DNA of 64,000 bases from an uncultured Collinsella sp. (GTDB lineage Bacteria; Actinomycetota; Coriobacteriia; Coriobacteriales; Coriobacteriaceae), in NCBI GenBank assembly GCA_900541695.1, contig UQKL01000001.1, positions 1-64,000 on the forward strand, read 5' to 3'. The number at the start of each line of letters is the position of its first letter. Position 1 is the first letter of the stretch. Of the stretch, positions 34,773-43,029 are shown one piece after another. The translations under genes were made by a program, and so were the position numbers. Under the pieces are notes generated by a model. It was not told the origin of the DNA. It was given only the letters and a program-made list of their open reading frames with translations, and made no database searches.

Positions 34773-35489
34773 TTACTCCTCCTTCGTATCAAAATCCATA
34801 ATGATGCCCTCGACCGGCGCAGGACCGGCGGGAATCTCGGGCGCATCGGGGTTGAGCTCACGGTCGATATACTCCGGGTTCACGCCGTGGCCGCCCAGAT
34901 ACTCCATGCCGGGGCCCTGGGGCTCACCGGACGCAAGCGTCTCGTTGGCAGCCATGCCGGCAGCGTTGCCGGTCTTTACGGCCGAAGCGGCGCGCAGGGC
35001 GTCGAGCTCGCGCTTGCACTCCTGGCACATACCGACGGTACGGGCGGCCTGCTCGGCCTCCATGCCGCCGGCCTTTTGCAGCAGGCGCTTGGCGTAGTCG
35101 ATCTCCTTGTGCGGGGCAAACGGCTTGCCGCAACGCGAGCAGTGCTCGAGCGTGTAGACGCTCTTGCTGGTGAGGTCGTCCTTGCTCATGACGGCCAGCT
35201 CAAACTCCTCGGTGAGCTTGATGGCCTCCATGGGGCAGGCTTCCTCACAGCGGCCGCAAAAGATGCAGCGGCCGTAGTCGATCGACCAGGTAATGGTATC
35301 GGCCGCAAGGTCAGTGTCCATGCGAATGGCATCGGCCGGACAAGCCACGCCGCAGGCACCGCAGGCGATGCAGAGCTCGGCATTGTGCTCGGGCTTGCCG
35401 CGCATGTCCTTGTTGGTGGGAAACGGCGCAAACGGGTACTTGACCGTCGCGTCGCCGGCCTTGGCGTTAACCTTCCAAAGCTTCAGCAT
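34773..35489 (-). CDS. hycF: Hydrogenase iron-sulfur subunit, HycF type
   Basis: 238-residue polyferredoxin subunit linking the electron-donor arm to the hydrogenase. Two classic [4Fe-4S] motifs, CIACGACGVACP near residue 39 and CIFCGRCEEACP near 75, then a CSRCGKPF/CQECKRE pair that may bind zinc or another cluster. The acidic C-terminal tail is ~90 residues. The ATG at 35489 overlaps the neighbourhood of the large subunit's stop (35491), showing that it was the next gene in the same operon. Confidence 0.92.
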   Translation of the reverse strand: MLKLWKVNAKAGDATVKYPFAPFPTNKDMRGKPEHNAELCIACGACGVACPADAIRMDTDLAADTITWSIDYGRCIFCGRCEEACPMEAIKLTEEFELAVMSKDDLTSKSVYTLEHCSRCGKPFAPHKEIDYAKRLLQKAGGMEAEQAARTVGMCQECKRELDALRAASAVKTGNAAGMAANETLASGEPQGPGMEYLGGHGVNPEYIDRELNPDAPEIPAGPAPVEGIIMDFDTKEE

Positions 35490-35490
35490 A

Positions 35491-35808
35491 TTAGAGTGCC
35501 TCCTCATCGAGCGGAGCGGCCAAGGTGCCCTCGCCCGCAAGCGGCGACTTGTCGCGCCAGACGTTCTCGAACTGCTCCTTGTCGAGCACGTGGTCGCGCT
35601 TGGCGGCGACATCGGTCACCGTCACGCGATCGGTGCAGGAGTAGCACGGGTCGAGCGAGCCGACGATCAGCGCCGCGTCGCCCACGGTGTTGCCGCGGAA
35701 CATGTAGCGCAGGACCGGCCAGTTGCTGTACGTGGCGGCCTTGGCGCGCCAGCGGTAGCACTTCTGGTTATTGCCGAGCATGGCCCAGTGCACGTCCTCG
35801 CCGCGCGG
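35491..35808 (-). pseudogene. hycE: C-terminal remnant of [NiFe]-hydrogenase large subunit
   Basis: About 105 codons remain of a large subunit normally over 500 residues long. The fragment begins at PRGEDVHW, contains YRWRAKAATYSNWP, and retains the nickel-binding DPCYSCTDRVTV and the tail that HycI would remove. The reading frame runs straight into the end of the IS3 element at 35809. The N-terminal ~80 percent, including the first nickel-ligand pair, is absent from the window on both sides of the IS. The membrane subunits expected upstream are also missing. Not functional as it stands. Confidence 0.9.
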
Positions 35809-35837
35809 GGGGGTGCGGACGATTTCTTGGACCGCGC

Positions 35838-36863
35838 CTAGGCGTATCCAAGCTTCCTGCGGTACTCCATCGGGCTCAGCCACTCGAGGGACTTCTTGAT
35901 GCGCCCGTCCCGATAGTACACGAGGTAGGCCTCGAGCCTCCCCATGAACTCCTCGGCCGTCACGCCCTCCCAGTCCCTGTAGCGGAAGAACTCGTTCTTG
36001 AGGCGGCCGAAGAAGCCCTCGCAGGCCGAGTTGTCCGGGCTGCAGCCCTTCGCTGACATGCTCCTGACCAGGCCGTTCTCCTCGCAGATCCCGATCCACT
36101 CCGGCCAGCGGTAGTGGCCGCCCCGGTCCGAGTGGATTGTCGTGCGCGCGCCCGCCGGCCTCGCCGCGCAGGCCTTGAGCAGGCTCGAGTTCGCGAGGCG
36201 CTTGTCGGGGTGCAGCCCGATCGACCAGGCGACGGGCATCCCGTCGAAGCAGTCGATGACCGGGCTCAGGTAGACCTTCTCGCCGCCCGGGAGCCTGAAC
36301 TCGGTGATGTCGGTGAGCCACAGCCGGTTGGGCTCGTCGGCGTGGAAATTCCTGTTCACGAGGTTCTCCGGCGCCTTGGAGACCTCGCCGGCGTAGGAGC
36401 TGTAGCCCCGGGCGCGCCTCCTGTTGTAGACGACCTCGAGGCCCTCCTCGCGCATCACGCGGGCCACGCGCTTCTCGCTGGCGCGGACGCCCTCGCGGCG
36501 CAGGCGCGCCCAGACGGTGCGGTACCCCCAGCACCCCGAGCCCTCGCGGAAGATGCGCACCACGCGGTCGCGTATGTCGGCGTCGCGGTCGCGCGGCGCG
36601 GCGACGCGGGGCCTCCAGTACTCATAGGAGCTCTTCGATATCCTCAAGAAACCTGTGATCGAGCGGAGGGGCAGGGCGGTCGCCCGCCTCAATCTCTCGC
36701 CGAGCTCGCACTTGCTCCTGTTCGAGATCGAAGCCGGGTCCCACCCTTCCGCTTTTAGGTCGGCCAACACCGCCCTGAGCAGCAGGTTCTCTATCTGGTC
36801 CTCGTTGAGTCCGGCGAGCGGGCCGGTCGCGGGCGGGGCGTAGATCGACTTGTCGGGGCCCAA
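35838..36863 (-). CDS. IS3-family transposase OrfB (DDE integrase domain)
   Basis: 341 residues. N-terminal HTH_21-type region (REGSGCWGYRTVWARLRREG), then the rve integrase core. The catalytic acids are in WLTDITEF, IHSDRGGHY and the CEGFFGRLKNEFF glutamate. A TTG at 36863 has a perfect GGAGG five bases upstream and is taken as the start. Expression by frameshift from orfA, usual for IS3 elements, is also possible because the frames overlap at 36791-36863. The frame is intact, so the element may still be active. Confidence 0.9.
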   Translation of the reverse strand: MGPDKSIYAPPATGPLAGLNEDQIENLLLRAVLADLKAEGWDPASISNRSKCELGERLRRATALPLRSITGFLRISKSSYEYWRPRVAAPRDRDADIRDRVVRIFREGSGCWGYRTVWARLRREGVRASEKRVARVMREEGLEVVYNRRRARGYSSYAGEVSKAPENLVNRNFHADEPNRLWLTDITEFRLPGGEKVYLSPVIDCFDGMPVAWSIGLHPDKRLANSSLLKACAARPAGARTTIHSDRGGHYRWPEWIGICEENGLVRSMSAKGCSPDNSACEGFFGRLKNEFFRYRDWEGVTAEEFMGRLEAYLVYYRDGRIKKSLEWLSPMEYRRKLGYA

Positions 36864-37054
36864 GCTGGCCTCCTTCCGTGGCGGTTTCCTCGCCACGATT
36901 CTACAGCCCCGCCGGTGTAGCTGCGCGGGAGGTGCCCCGTCGCCCACTTCTTGGCCGCGCTCACCGTGACCCCCGCGAACTCCGCGGCGGCGGTGGGCCC
37001 CATGCCGTCCTCCGTCGCCAGGAGGAAGAGCTCGACCTTCTCCCTGCTGTACAT
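36791..37054 (-). CDS. IS3-family transposase OrfA (helix-turn-helix)
   Basis: 87 residues beginning MYSREKVELFLLATEDGMG. The AAEFAGVTVSAAKKWATGHL segment is the DNA-binding helix-turn-helix. The Arg/Pro-rich C-terminus lies in the overlap with orfB and may be replaced by OrfB after a frameshift. It would bind the IS ends. The ATG at 37054 is preferred over a GTG at 37102 that lies within the terminal repeat. Confidence 0.8.
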   Translation of the reverse strand: MYSREKVELFLLATEDGMGPTAAAEFAGVTVSAAKKWATGHLPRSYTGGAVESWRGNRHGRRPAWAPTSRSTPRPRPARSPDSTRTR

Positions 37055-37106
37055 GCGAACCTCCAGTCCGGACCGCCCCGCGGTCCAACTTTCTGTCCGC
37101 ACCCCC

Positions 37107-37143
37107 TAAAAGCCGAAAAACAGTCCGTATTTCACCGCAACTT
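37107..37143. repeat. Half of a family A palindrome cut by the IS end
   Basis: AAACAGTCCG then TATTTCACCGCAACTTAG is the right arm of a family A element (compare 54206-54232). The matching left arm is missing because the IS end sits in what should be the loop. No left arm is present on the hydrogenase side. The remaining 80 bp to tRNA-Gly hold nothing recognisable. Confidence 0.75.
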
Positions 37144-37224
37144 AGGAGGGGATGTGGGGTCCCCGGCATGTATATGAAAACGACTCTGGCGCCAAATGAA
37201 GCCAAAGCCGTTAAAACTATCCTA

Positions 37225-37298
37225 TGGAGCGGGCGACGGGAATCGAACCCGCGTCATCAGCTTGGAAGGCTGGGGTTCTACCATTGAACTACGCCCGC
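37225..37298 (-). tRNA. tRNA-Gly (anticodon UCC)
   Basis: 74 nt with encoded CCA. Acceptor stem GCGGGCG/CGCCCGC, anticodon stem-loop CCAGC-CUUCCAA-GCUGG reading UCC, T-arm GGTTCGATTCC. It follows tRNA-Pro by 6 bp, so the two are one transcript. Confidence 0.96.
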
Positions 37299-37304
37299 AA
37301 GATA

Positions 37305-37381
37305 TGGTCGGGACGACAGGATTTGAACCTGCGACATCCTGCTCCCAAAGCAGGCGCGCTACCAAACTGCGCCACGTCCCG
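37305..37381 (-). tRNA. tRNA-Pro (anticodon UGG)
   Basis: 77 nt with encoded CCA. Acceptor stem CGGGACG/CGTCCCG, anticodon stem-loop CCUGC-UUUGGGA-GCAGG reading UGG, T-arm GGTTCAAATCC. First of the tRNA pair. Confidence 0.96.
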
Positions 37382-37472
37382 AAGGTGTTGAGCAGCTAAG
37401 GTCTAGACCTTGCGTGTCCCAAAGCGAAGGAAATTATAGGGGAGACTCCCCGCCTGTGCAAGCGCAGAAACC

Positions 37473-38831
37473 CTAGCTCCTCGAATGTGCGACAAACTGG
37501 CTATGAACCAGACCAATCACAAACGCGACCACAGCAACCGGCGCCCACGCAGCGCCGATATCTGCCAGCGGCAACGCATCAAACGGCAGCCACGCGCCAG
37601 CAAAGAACGCATCGCGGACCGAAGTGATTACGCTCTGTACCGCGACAACGCCGCCGACCCAGACCCACACCTGCGGGTGCGCGTCGCAAAAGCCGTGCAC
37701 CAGGCCCATCAGTACCAGTACGATGGCAACGGGATACAAGGCGTTGAGCATGGGCACCGAGAACATAAGAATCACGTCGAGGCCCACATTGGAGAGCACG
37801 CACGAAAACGCCGCGAACACAAAGGCGAGAACCGCGAAGGGACGGCGCATGGCCTCCTCAGAGGCCTCCGCTCCACCTTTAACCACATACGTCTCGCAGA
37901 AGTAACGCGAGCAGCAGCTGATGAGGCCGATGCACACGTTCATGCAGGCAAGGAAAAAAATCGCAAAGACCACGACCGTGCCGACAAGGCCAAAGTGCAT
38001 AGACGCCGAACGGGCGAGGATGGCAGCACCGTTAGTGGCATCGGGCATAACCGTGCCGAGCTGCATGCCGGCAAGCGCCAGGCCGCAGTAGATGATGGCC
38101 ATGAGCACACCGGCGATCACACCGGAACGCGAAATCTCGAAGGCCACGCGCTTATCGTCGGTAACGCCCAACTCGTGGATGGTCTCGGCGATGATAATGC
38201 CAAAGGCGAGCGACGCGAGCAGGTCCATGGTCTGATAGCCGGTCAAAAAGCCCTGCACGGCGGCGCCGGCATTGTAGGGAGCCTGAGGCGCGGCAGCCGG
38301 TCCCAGCGGCGAGATCACGGCAGCACCCACGACCAGCACGATGAGCGCAATGAGCGCGGGGCCTGTAATGCGACCGAGCACGCGCGTGATGACACCCGGG
38401 CGCAGCGTGAGCGCAAACGCGACGACGAAGAACCCGATGGCAAACACCAGACGTGCCGTGCCGAGCGAAACGCCCTCGGGCAGCAGCGGCACCAGCATCT
38501 CGAAGGCCGTGGAGCTCGTGCGCGGAATAGCCAGACACGGACCGATAGCCAGATACACCGCCGCGACAAAGAACTCACCAAACTTGGGGTGCACGCGGCC
38601 GGCAAGCTCGCGTGCCGTTCCGGCAAGCGCCACGGCAATAAAACCCATGACGGGCAGGCCGATGGCGGCAATAAGAAAGCCGAGCATGGCGACCGACGTG
38701 GCAGAGCCTGCCTGCAGCGCCAGCAGCGGCGGAATAATGAGGTTGCCGGCGCCAAAGAGCATCGAGAACAGGGCGATGCCGACGGTAACGACATGGTCGG
38801 AGCGTAGACCACGCGAGGCGGATGAGGCCAT
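37473..38831 (-). CDS. brnQ: Branched-chain amino acid:cation symporter
   Basis: 452-residue LIVCS-family inner-membrane transporter with about twelve hydrophobic helices, importing Leu, Ile and Val with Na+ or H+. Recognised by VTVGIALFSMLFGAGNLIIPP at the N-terminus, GPCLAIPRTSSTAFE near residue 97 and GFLTGYQTMDLLASLAFG near 190. Monocistronic between the tRNA pair and the cysteine desulfurase operon, whose terminator lies just upstream. No leader motif (T-box or attenuator) is obvious. Confidence 0.93.
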   Translation of the reverse strand: MASSASRGLRSDHVVTVGIALFSMLFGAGNLIIPPLLALQAGSATSVAMLGFLIAAIGLPVMGFIAVALAGTARELAGRVHPKFGEFFVAAVYLAIGPCLAIPRTSSTAFEMLVPLLPEGVSLGTARLVFAIGFFVVAFALTLRPGVITRVLGRITGPALIALIVLVVGAAVISPLGPAAAPQAPYNAGAAVQGFLTGYQTMDLLASLAFGIIIAETIHELGVTDDKRVAFEISRSGVIAGVLMAIIYCGLALAGMQLGTVMPDATNGAAILARSASMHFGLVGTVVVFAIFFLACMNVCIGLISCCSRYFCETYVVKGGAEASEEAMRRPFAVLAFVFAAFSCVLSNVGLDVILMFSVPMLNALYPVAIVLVLMGLVHGFCDAHPQVWVWVGGVVAVQSVITSVRDAFFAGAWLPFDALPLADIGAAWAPVAVVAFVIGLVHSQFVAHSRS

Positions 38832-38859
38832 GAGAGCACCTTTCGAATCAAAACAAAAA

Positions 38860-38884
38860 CGGGACGGGCAAAAGACCCGTCCCG
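38860..38884 (-). terminator. Terminator of the selD operon
   Basis: CGGGACGGG/CCCGTCCCG 9-bp stem with a U-rich tail (TTTTTGTTTT) on the minus strand, 14 bp after the cysteine desulfurase stop. Confidence 0.9.
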
Positions 38885-38898
38885 CAAGTATATACGCT

Positions 38899-40038
38899 TT
38901 AGCAGGCTAAATTGCGCAAAGCGTCGATCGCGGTGTCGACTTCTTCGGCCGTGTTGAAGTAACCAAACGAGAAGCGAACCACGCCCTGGCGCTCGGTTCC
39001 CAGCGCGCGGTGCATGAGCGGGGCGCAATGGGCGCCGGGGCGCGTCGCAATTCCCCACCCTTGCATGAGCGCGTCCGAGATCTCGGCCGAATCGATATCG
39101 GCTACGTTGAGCGACACAATCGCAGAGCGCGTCGGCTGGTCAAAGGCACCGTAGAGCTTAATCCCCGGAATCTTGCGCACACCGGCAAGGAAGCGATCAG
39201 CGAGCGCACGCTCGTGGGCAGCAATCGCCTCGATCCCACCCTGGGCCTCGATAAAGTCGAGACCTGCGGAAAGTCCCGCGATGCCATGACCGTTGAGCGT
39301 GCCCGCCTCAAGGCGCGTGGGCCACTCAAGCGGCTGCAGCGCATCGAAGCTGTGCACGCCCGTGCCGCCCATGGCCCACGGAGCCACGTCAATGCCCTCC
39401 GCCACGGCCAGGCCGCCGGTGCCTTGGGGTCCCATGAGCCCCTTGTGGCCGGTAAAACACACCACGTCGAGCCCCATGGTATCCATGTCAATCTTCGCCG
39501 TACCGGCAGACTGAGAGGCATCGACGATCACCAGCGCGCCGGCCGCATGGGCGATGGCAGCAACACGCGAAACGTCGACCGCGTTGCCGGTCACATTGGA
39601 AGCGTGCGTCACCACCACGGCACGCGTACCGGGCGTGACCAACCGCTCGAGCTCGTCGTAGTCGAGCGCGCCGTTCGCGTCGCAGCCCGTATGCTCAACC
39701 GTCACACCCTGCTCCGTCGCCAGGCGATTGAGCGGACGCAGCACCGAGTTGTGCTCGAGCACCGTCGTGACCACGCGGTCACCGGGACGCACCACGCCAC
39801 AGATGGCGGTGTTGAGCGCCGCGGTGGAGTTGGGCGTAAAGCACACATGGTCCGCCCTCGGGCAACCCAAAAGGCGCGCGAGCTTGGCACGGCAAGCGTG
39901 AATCGTACGAGCGGCATCGAGGGCGCCCGACGTGGCACCGCGCCCGGCATTGCCGAGCGAGCACATCGCCTGCGTCACGGCATCGATGACCGTCTGCGGC
40001 TTGTGCATGGTCGTCGCCGCGTTATCCAGGTAGATCAT
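38899..40038 (-). CDS. Cysteine desulfurase/selenocysteine lyase family protein of the selenium operon
   Basis: 379-residue class V aminotransferase-fold PLP enzyme. N-terminus MIYLDNAATTMHKP; PLP-phosphate and ring contacts in THASNVTGN and VDASQSAG; the PLP lysine in CFTGHKGLMGPQG; substrate cysteine loop in TRPGAHCAPLMH. It would mobilise S or Se from (seleno)cysteine. The ATG at 40038 overlaps the DUF3343 stop (ATGA), and the gene is last in the selD-yedF-DUF3343 operon. This supports delivery of selenium to SelD rather than general Fe-S assembly. That role is inference. Confidence 0.87.
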   Translation of the reverse strand: MIYLDNAATTMHKPQTVIDAVTQAMCSLGNAGRGATSGALDAARTIHACRAKLARLLGCPRADHVCFTPNSTAALNTAICGVVRPGDRVVTTVLEHNSVLRPLNRLATEQGVTVEHTGCDANGALDYDELERLVTPGTRAVVVTHASNVTGNAVDVSRVAAIAHAAGALVIVDASQSAGTAKIDMDTMGLDVVCFTGHKGLMGPQGTGGLAVAEGIDVAPWAMGGTGVHSFDALQPLEWPTRLEAGTLNGHGIAGLSAGLDFIEAQGGIEAIAAHERALADRFLAGVRKIPGIKLYGAFDQPTRSAIVSLNVADIDSAEISDALMQGWGIATRPGAHCAPLMHRALGTERQGVVRFSFGYFNTAEEVDTAIDALRNLAC

Positions 40039-40286
40039 CGCACGACCTCCCACATATCGATCACGGTAAAGCCCTCGGTGGGAACGCCCGCCGCGGCAAG
40101 CTCGCCGCGCAGCAGTTCCTCATCCGCAGGCAACGCCTTCCATGCCAAACCGCAGCCGGCAGCGACCTCCCCGGGCACGGGAATCGTGCGCCCGGGAAGG
40201 CCGCGCTCGATGCATAGGGTCTCGCACCCCATGGCGGCCGCCGTGGTAGGAAACGTGATGACAAGCGCAGGGCGCTTCTCCCTCAT
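40035..40286 (-). CDS. DUF3343 (putative Se/S carrier-like) protein
   Basis: 83 residues, single small domain: ALVITFPTTAAAMGCETLCI, then GRTIPVPGEVAAGCGLAWK with two conserved cysteines. Short paralogue of the cysteine-rich protein at 24980-25375. Sitting between yedF and the cysteine desulfurase, it may accept selenium or sulfur from the desulfurase and pass it on. The ATG at 40286 has GGAG six bases upstream. Confidence 0.82.
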   Translation of the reverse strand: MREKRPALVITFPTTAAAMGCETLCIERGLPGRTIPVPGEVAAGCGLAWKALPADEELLRGELAAAGVPTEGFTVIDMWEVVR

Positions 40287-40305
40287 GGCAACTCCAACCA
40301 ATACG

Positions 40306-40932
40306 CTACGGGCGCACGACGCGCACGGCCTGCTCCATCTTCTCCACGATCACGTACATGTTGGTGACCTCGCCCACGGCAAGCTGGTCCTTAATGCCAT
40401 AGTGGTCGAGGCAGGTGCCGCAGGTAAGGATCTCGACGCCCTGCTCGGCCAGACCCTTCAGGTCGTCGAGTACCGGTGAGCCCTCGACGGTGAGCTTGGC
40501 GCCGCCGTTATAGAACAGCATGGTCGCGGGCAGCTCCTCCTGCTGCGTCACGGCAAAGATAAAGGCCTTCATGAGCTTGTGGCCCAGCTCGTCGTCGCCG
40601 CGGCCCATGCAGTCGGTGTAGACGGAAATGACGAGCTTGCCCTTGCCGGCGCTGGCATCGCAGAAGGCAGCGCCATCCTGCTCGGGATCAGCCACGGCAA
40701 CGGCGCCAGAGGTCGCCACGGTCACGTGCCACTCGGCGTCAGAAACCTTCTCGACCGAGGCCGTGCAGCCCTTCTCCTGCGCCATCTTGGAGATGTTCTT
40801 GACGGCGGTCTCGTTATCGACCGAGGTCACGACTGTACCCTCGCCATCAAGCTGCTTCAGGGCTTTGAGCGTCTTGACGACGGGCAGCGGGCAGGCATCG
40901 CCCATGGCATTGACTTCAATCTTGGTAGACAT
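40306..40932 (-). CDS. yedF: Selenium-metabolism sulfurtransferase-like protein YedF
   Basis: 208 residues with two parts. A TusA-like domain (VNAMGDACPLPVVKTLKAL, with the active cysteine) is followed by a DsrE-like domain (KLVISVYTDCMGRGDDELG ... VEILTCGTCLDHYGI). This fusion is the form found next to selD in many selenium users. It probably holds and passes persulfide/perselenide. It follows selD by 57 bp and precedes DUF3343 on the same strand. Confidence 0.9.
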   Translation of the reverse strand: MSTKIEVNAMGDACPLPVVKTLKALKQLDGEGTVVTSVDNETAVKNISKMAQEKGCTASVEKVSDAEWHVTVATSGAVAVADPEQDGAAFCDASAGKGKLVISVYTDCMGRGDDELGHKLMKAFIFAVTQQEELPATMLFYNGGAKLTVEGSPVLDDLKGLAEQGVEILTCGTCLDHYGIKDQLAVGEVTNMYVIVEKMEQAVRVVRP

Positions 40933-40989
40933 AGTATTTCCTTTCGAATTAATCGTTTTAGAACGGTACAGAGCTCAATAAACGTGTCG

Positions 40990-42039
40990 TTAACGGACAA
41001 CGCGAACGGCAGGACCGCCCGGCACCGGCTCGCACACGCGGCCGATTGTGGCGGCAACGCGCCCTTCGGCATGTAAACGACGCGCAAGCTCATCCACATC
41101 GGCAGCAGGTGCCGCGATAAGCAGGCCACCAGACGTCTGCGGATCGTACAGCGCATCCAGCATGCCCGGCTCCAGATCTTCGTCGGCCGTCACGCGCGGG
41201 CCAAAGAAGTCCTGGTTGCGGTAGGAGCCAGCGGGGATAATGCCCAGACGCGCCATGTCGAGCACCTGGTCAAAGAGCGGCACCGCCCCCGACGCAAGCT
41301 CAATCTGCACGCCCGAGCCCTCGGCCATCTCGCACGCATGCCCGATCAGGCCAAAGCCCGTAATGTCGGTGCAGCCGTGAAGTTCGAGCCCCTCGGCCAG
41401 ACGAATCGGCGCCTCGTTGAGGGTGCACATCGAGTCAAACATGGCTGCGGCCTCGTCCTGCTCGATAAGCTCGCCCTTAATGGCCGTGGTGATGATGCCC
41501 GAGCCCACCGGCTTGGTGAGCAGCAGTACATTACCCGGGCGCGCCCCACCGTTGGCAAGCATGCGGTCGAGCTGCACAAAACCCGAGACGGACAGGCCGT
41601 ACTTGGGCTCATCGTCGTTGATGGTGTGGCCGCCCGCGATGGTGCAGCCCGCCTCGACGCACTTGTCGGCGCCGCCCGCCAAGATCTGACCGGCCACCTC
41701 CACCCCTAGGCAGCTGGGGATGCAGAGCAGGTTCATGGCATGCGAGGGAGTGCCTCCCATGGCGTAGATGTCCGACAGCGAGTTGGCGGCGGCGATCTGG
41801 CCAAAGAGGAAGGGGTCGTCCACCATGGGTGGGAAGAAGTCGACGGACTGCACGAGGCCCAGGTTCTCCCCCACCTTGAAGACGCTCGCATCGTCGGAGG
41901 TATCGAACCCCACGAGCAAGTTGTCATTATGCACATTGGGCAAATCGCCCAGGACCTGGGCGAGGGCTCCGGGAGCCAGCTTGGCGGCTCAACCGCTCGC
42001 GGCCGTCATAGACGTGAGCTTAATCTGATCGTCAGCCAT
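40990..42039 (-). CDS. selD: Selenide, water dikinase, itself a selenoprotein (in-frame UGA)
   Basis: 349-residue enzyme making selenophosphate from selenide and ATP, the Se donor for SelA. The ATG at 42039 follows AGGAGG. The frame reads MADDQIKLTSMTAASG, then UGA at 41991-41989 (codon 17), then AAKLAPGALAQVL and the body of SelD (VGFDTSDDASVFKVG, GGHTINDDEPKYGLSV). In other SelD proteins this position is the active Cys or Sec followed within three residues by the catalytic Lys, here U-A-A-K. A naive caller would start at 41943 and lose the active site. selA, selB and selC are all present to read the UGA. Confidence 0.95.
41989..41991 (-). other. Selenocysteine UGA codon of selD with nearby hairpin
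   Basis: TGA in the selD frame at the position of the catalytic Cys/Sec. About 27 nt downstream in the mRNA, GCCCA-GGUCC-UGGGC can form a 5-bp hairpin with GGU in its loop, the feature SelB recognises in bacterial SECIS elements. A closer hairpin GGCU/AGCC is also possible. The codon is clear; the exact SECIS is tentative. Confidence 0.85.
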
Positions 42040-42109
42040 CGATACCTCCTCTCATCGGTCAATCATTTTCTCCCAGTATACGCATGAATGCGAGCCGACG
42101 GCGGATGCA

Positions 42110-42874
42110 TTAATTGAGCGCCTGTGCGCGAATCGCCGCGCCGATCGCTCCGGCAAAGCGAGCCTGGGGCGAGGTGGTCACCGGCGACCCCAGTAGCTCG
42201 CCCAACCGCTCCACCACGAAGGCGTTCTCGCACAGGCCACCGGTCAGGTAGTACGGGGCGCCCGCGGCCTGCCCGGCCATGGTCGCCACGCGCGAGACCA
42301 CGCTGTCGATCACGCCACGCGCAATGTTCTCGCGCGGCTCGCCACGACCGATCAGGCTGATGACCTCGCTTTCGGCAAACACCGTGCACATGCTGGAAAT
42401 CTTGGTAGGCTCGCCGGAACGTGCCAGATCGGCCATCTGCTGCTGGGAAATACCTAGGCGGTCGGCCATGATCTCCAAAAAGCGCCCCGTGCCGGCGGCG
42501 CACTTGTCGTTCATGGCAAACTTGGCCACGCGGCCACTTTTAAGCTGAATGACCTTAGTATCCTGACCGCCGACGTCAATCACGGTGCCGTGGTCGCCAA
42601 ACAGGCGCACGGCACCGGTGCCGTGGCAGGTGATCTCGGTCACGACCTTGTGTGCATAGGGCACGGCGACACGACCGTAGCCAGTCGCGACCACGCGAAC
42701 ATCGTCGCCCGTCACGTCATAGCCCGCCGCTGCCAGTGCCTCGCGCAGCCGCTCGGAAGCATCGACCGAGGAGAACCCGGTTGGCTGCACGCACGTCCAC
42801 GCCACCGAACCCTCCCCATCGACCACAGCAGCCTTAGCCGCCGTAGACCCGATATCGATCCCGATCCCTATCAT
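42110..42874 (-). CDS. 2-Hydroxyacyl-CoA-dehydratase-type activator ATPase (HgdC/BadG family)
   Basis: 254-residue ASKHA-fold ATPase that injects one low-potential electron into its partner using ATP. ATP motifs IGIDIGSTAAKAAVVD and IDVGGQDTKVIQL; the bridging [4Fe-4S] cysteines in NDKCAAGTG and SSMCTVF. The two D-family partners lie directly upstream on the same strand. selD begins 70 bp downstream, so it may share a transcript with the selenium genes. It could serve a dehydratase or a double-cubane reductase. Confidence 0.9.
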   Translation of the reverse strand: MIGIGIDIGSTAAKAAVVDGEGSVAWTCVQPTGFSSVDASERLREALAAAGYDVTGDDVRVVATGYGRVAVPYAHKVVTEITCHGTGAVRLFGDHGTVIDVGGQDTKVIQLKSGRVAKFAMNDKCAAGTGRFLEIMADRLGISQQQMADLARSGEPTKISSMCTVFAESEVISLIGRGEPRENIARGVIDSVVSRVATMAGQAAGAPYYLTGGLCENAFVVERLGELLGSPVTTSPQARFAGAIGAAIRAQALN

Positions 42875-42933
42875 GGCTCTCTCCCAATCTAAACATCAAA
42901 GGTAGCGGCGCGTTCAGGCGCCTTAGCTCTAGG

Positions 42934-43028
42934 TTTCTCAGGTACCGGAGATTGCCCCGAAAGAGGAGCGCAGCGTACTATGGGTACGCAAGCGACGGTT
43001 TGAGGAGCAAGATCCGGTGCCTGAGGAA
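42934..43028. repeat. Structured palindromic element family E, copy 1
   Basis: A 16-bp outer stem (42934-42949 with 43013-43028, two G-U pairs) encloses TTGC/GCAA, the conserved strands GAAAGAGGAG and CGACGGTTTGA, and an inner hairpin GCGTAC/GTACGC. It begins one base after the stop of the 43030-44193 gene. Together with its flanks it fills the 155-bp gap before the activator gene. Confidence 0.75.
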
Positions 43029-43029
43029 G

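Larger units (their letters stand above)
35809..37106 (-). mobile_element. IS3-family insertion sequence
   Basis: ~1.3 kb with orfA and orfB on the minus strand. The ends share inverted repeats GGGGGTGCGGAC followed, after six unlike bases, by TTGGACCGCG (35809-35837 and the complement near 37080-37106). The left side joins the hydrogenase gene. The right side joins the middle of a family A palindrome near tRNA genes. I see no target-site duplication in the flanks, which suggests an adjacent deletion or recombination after insertion. Confidence 0.88.
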
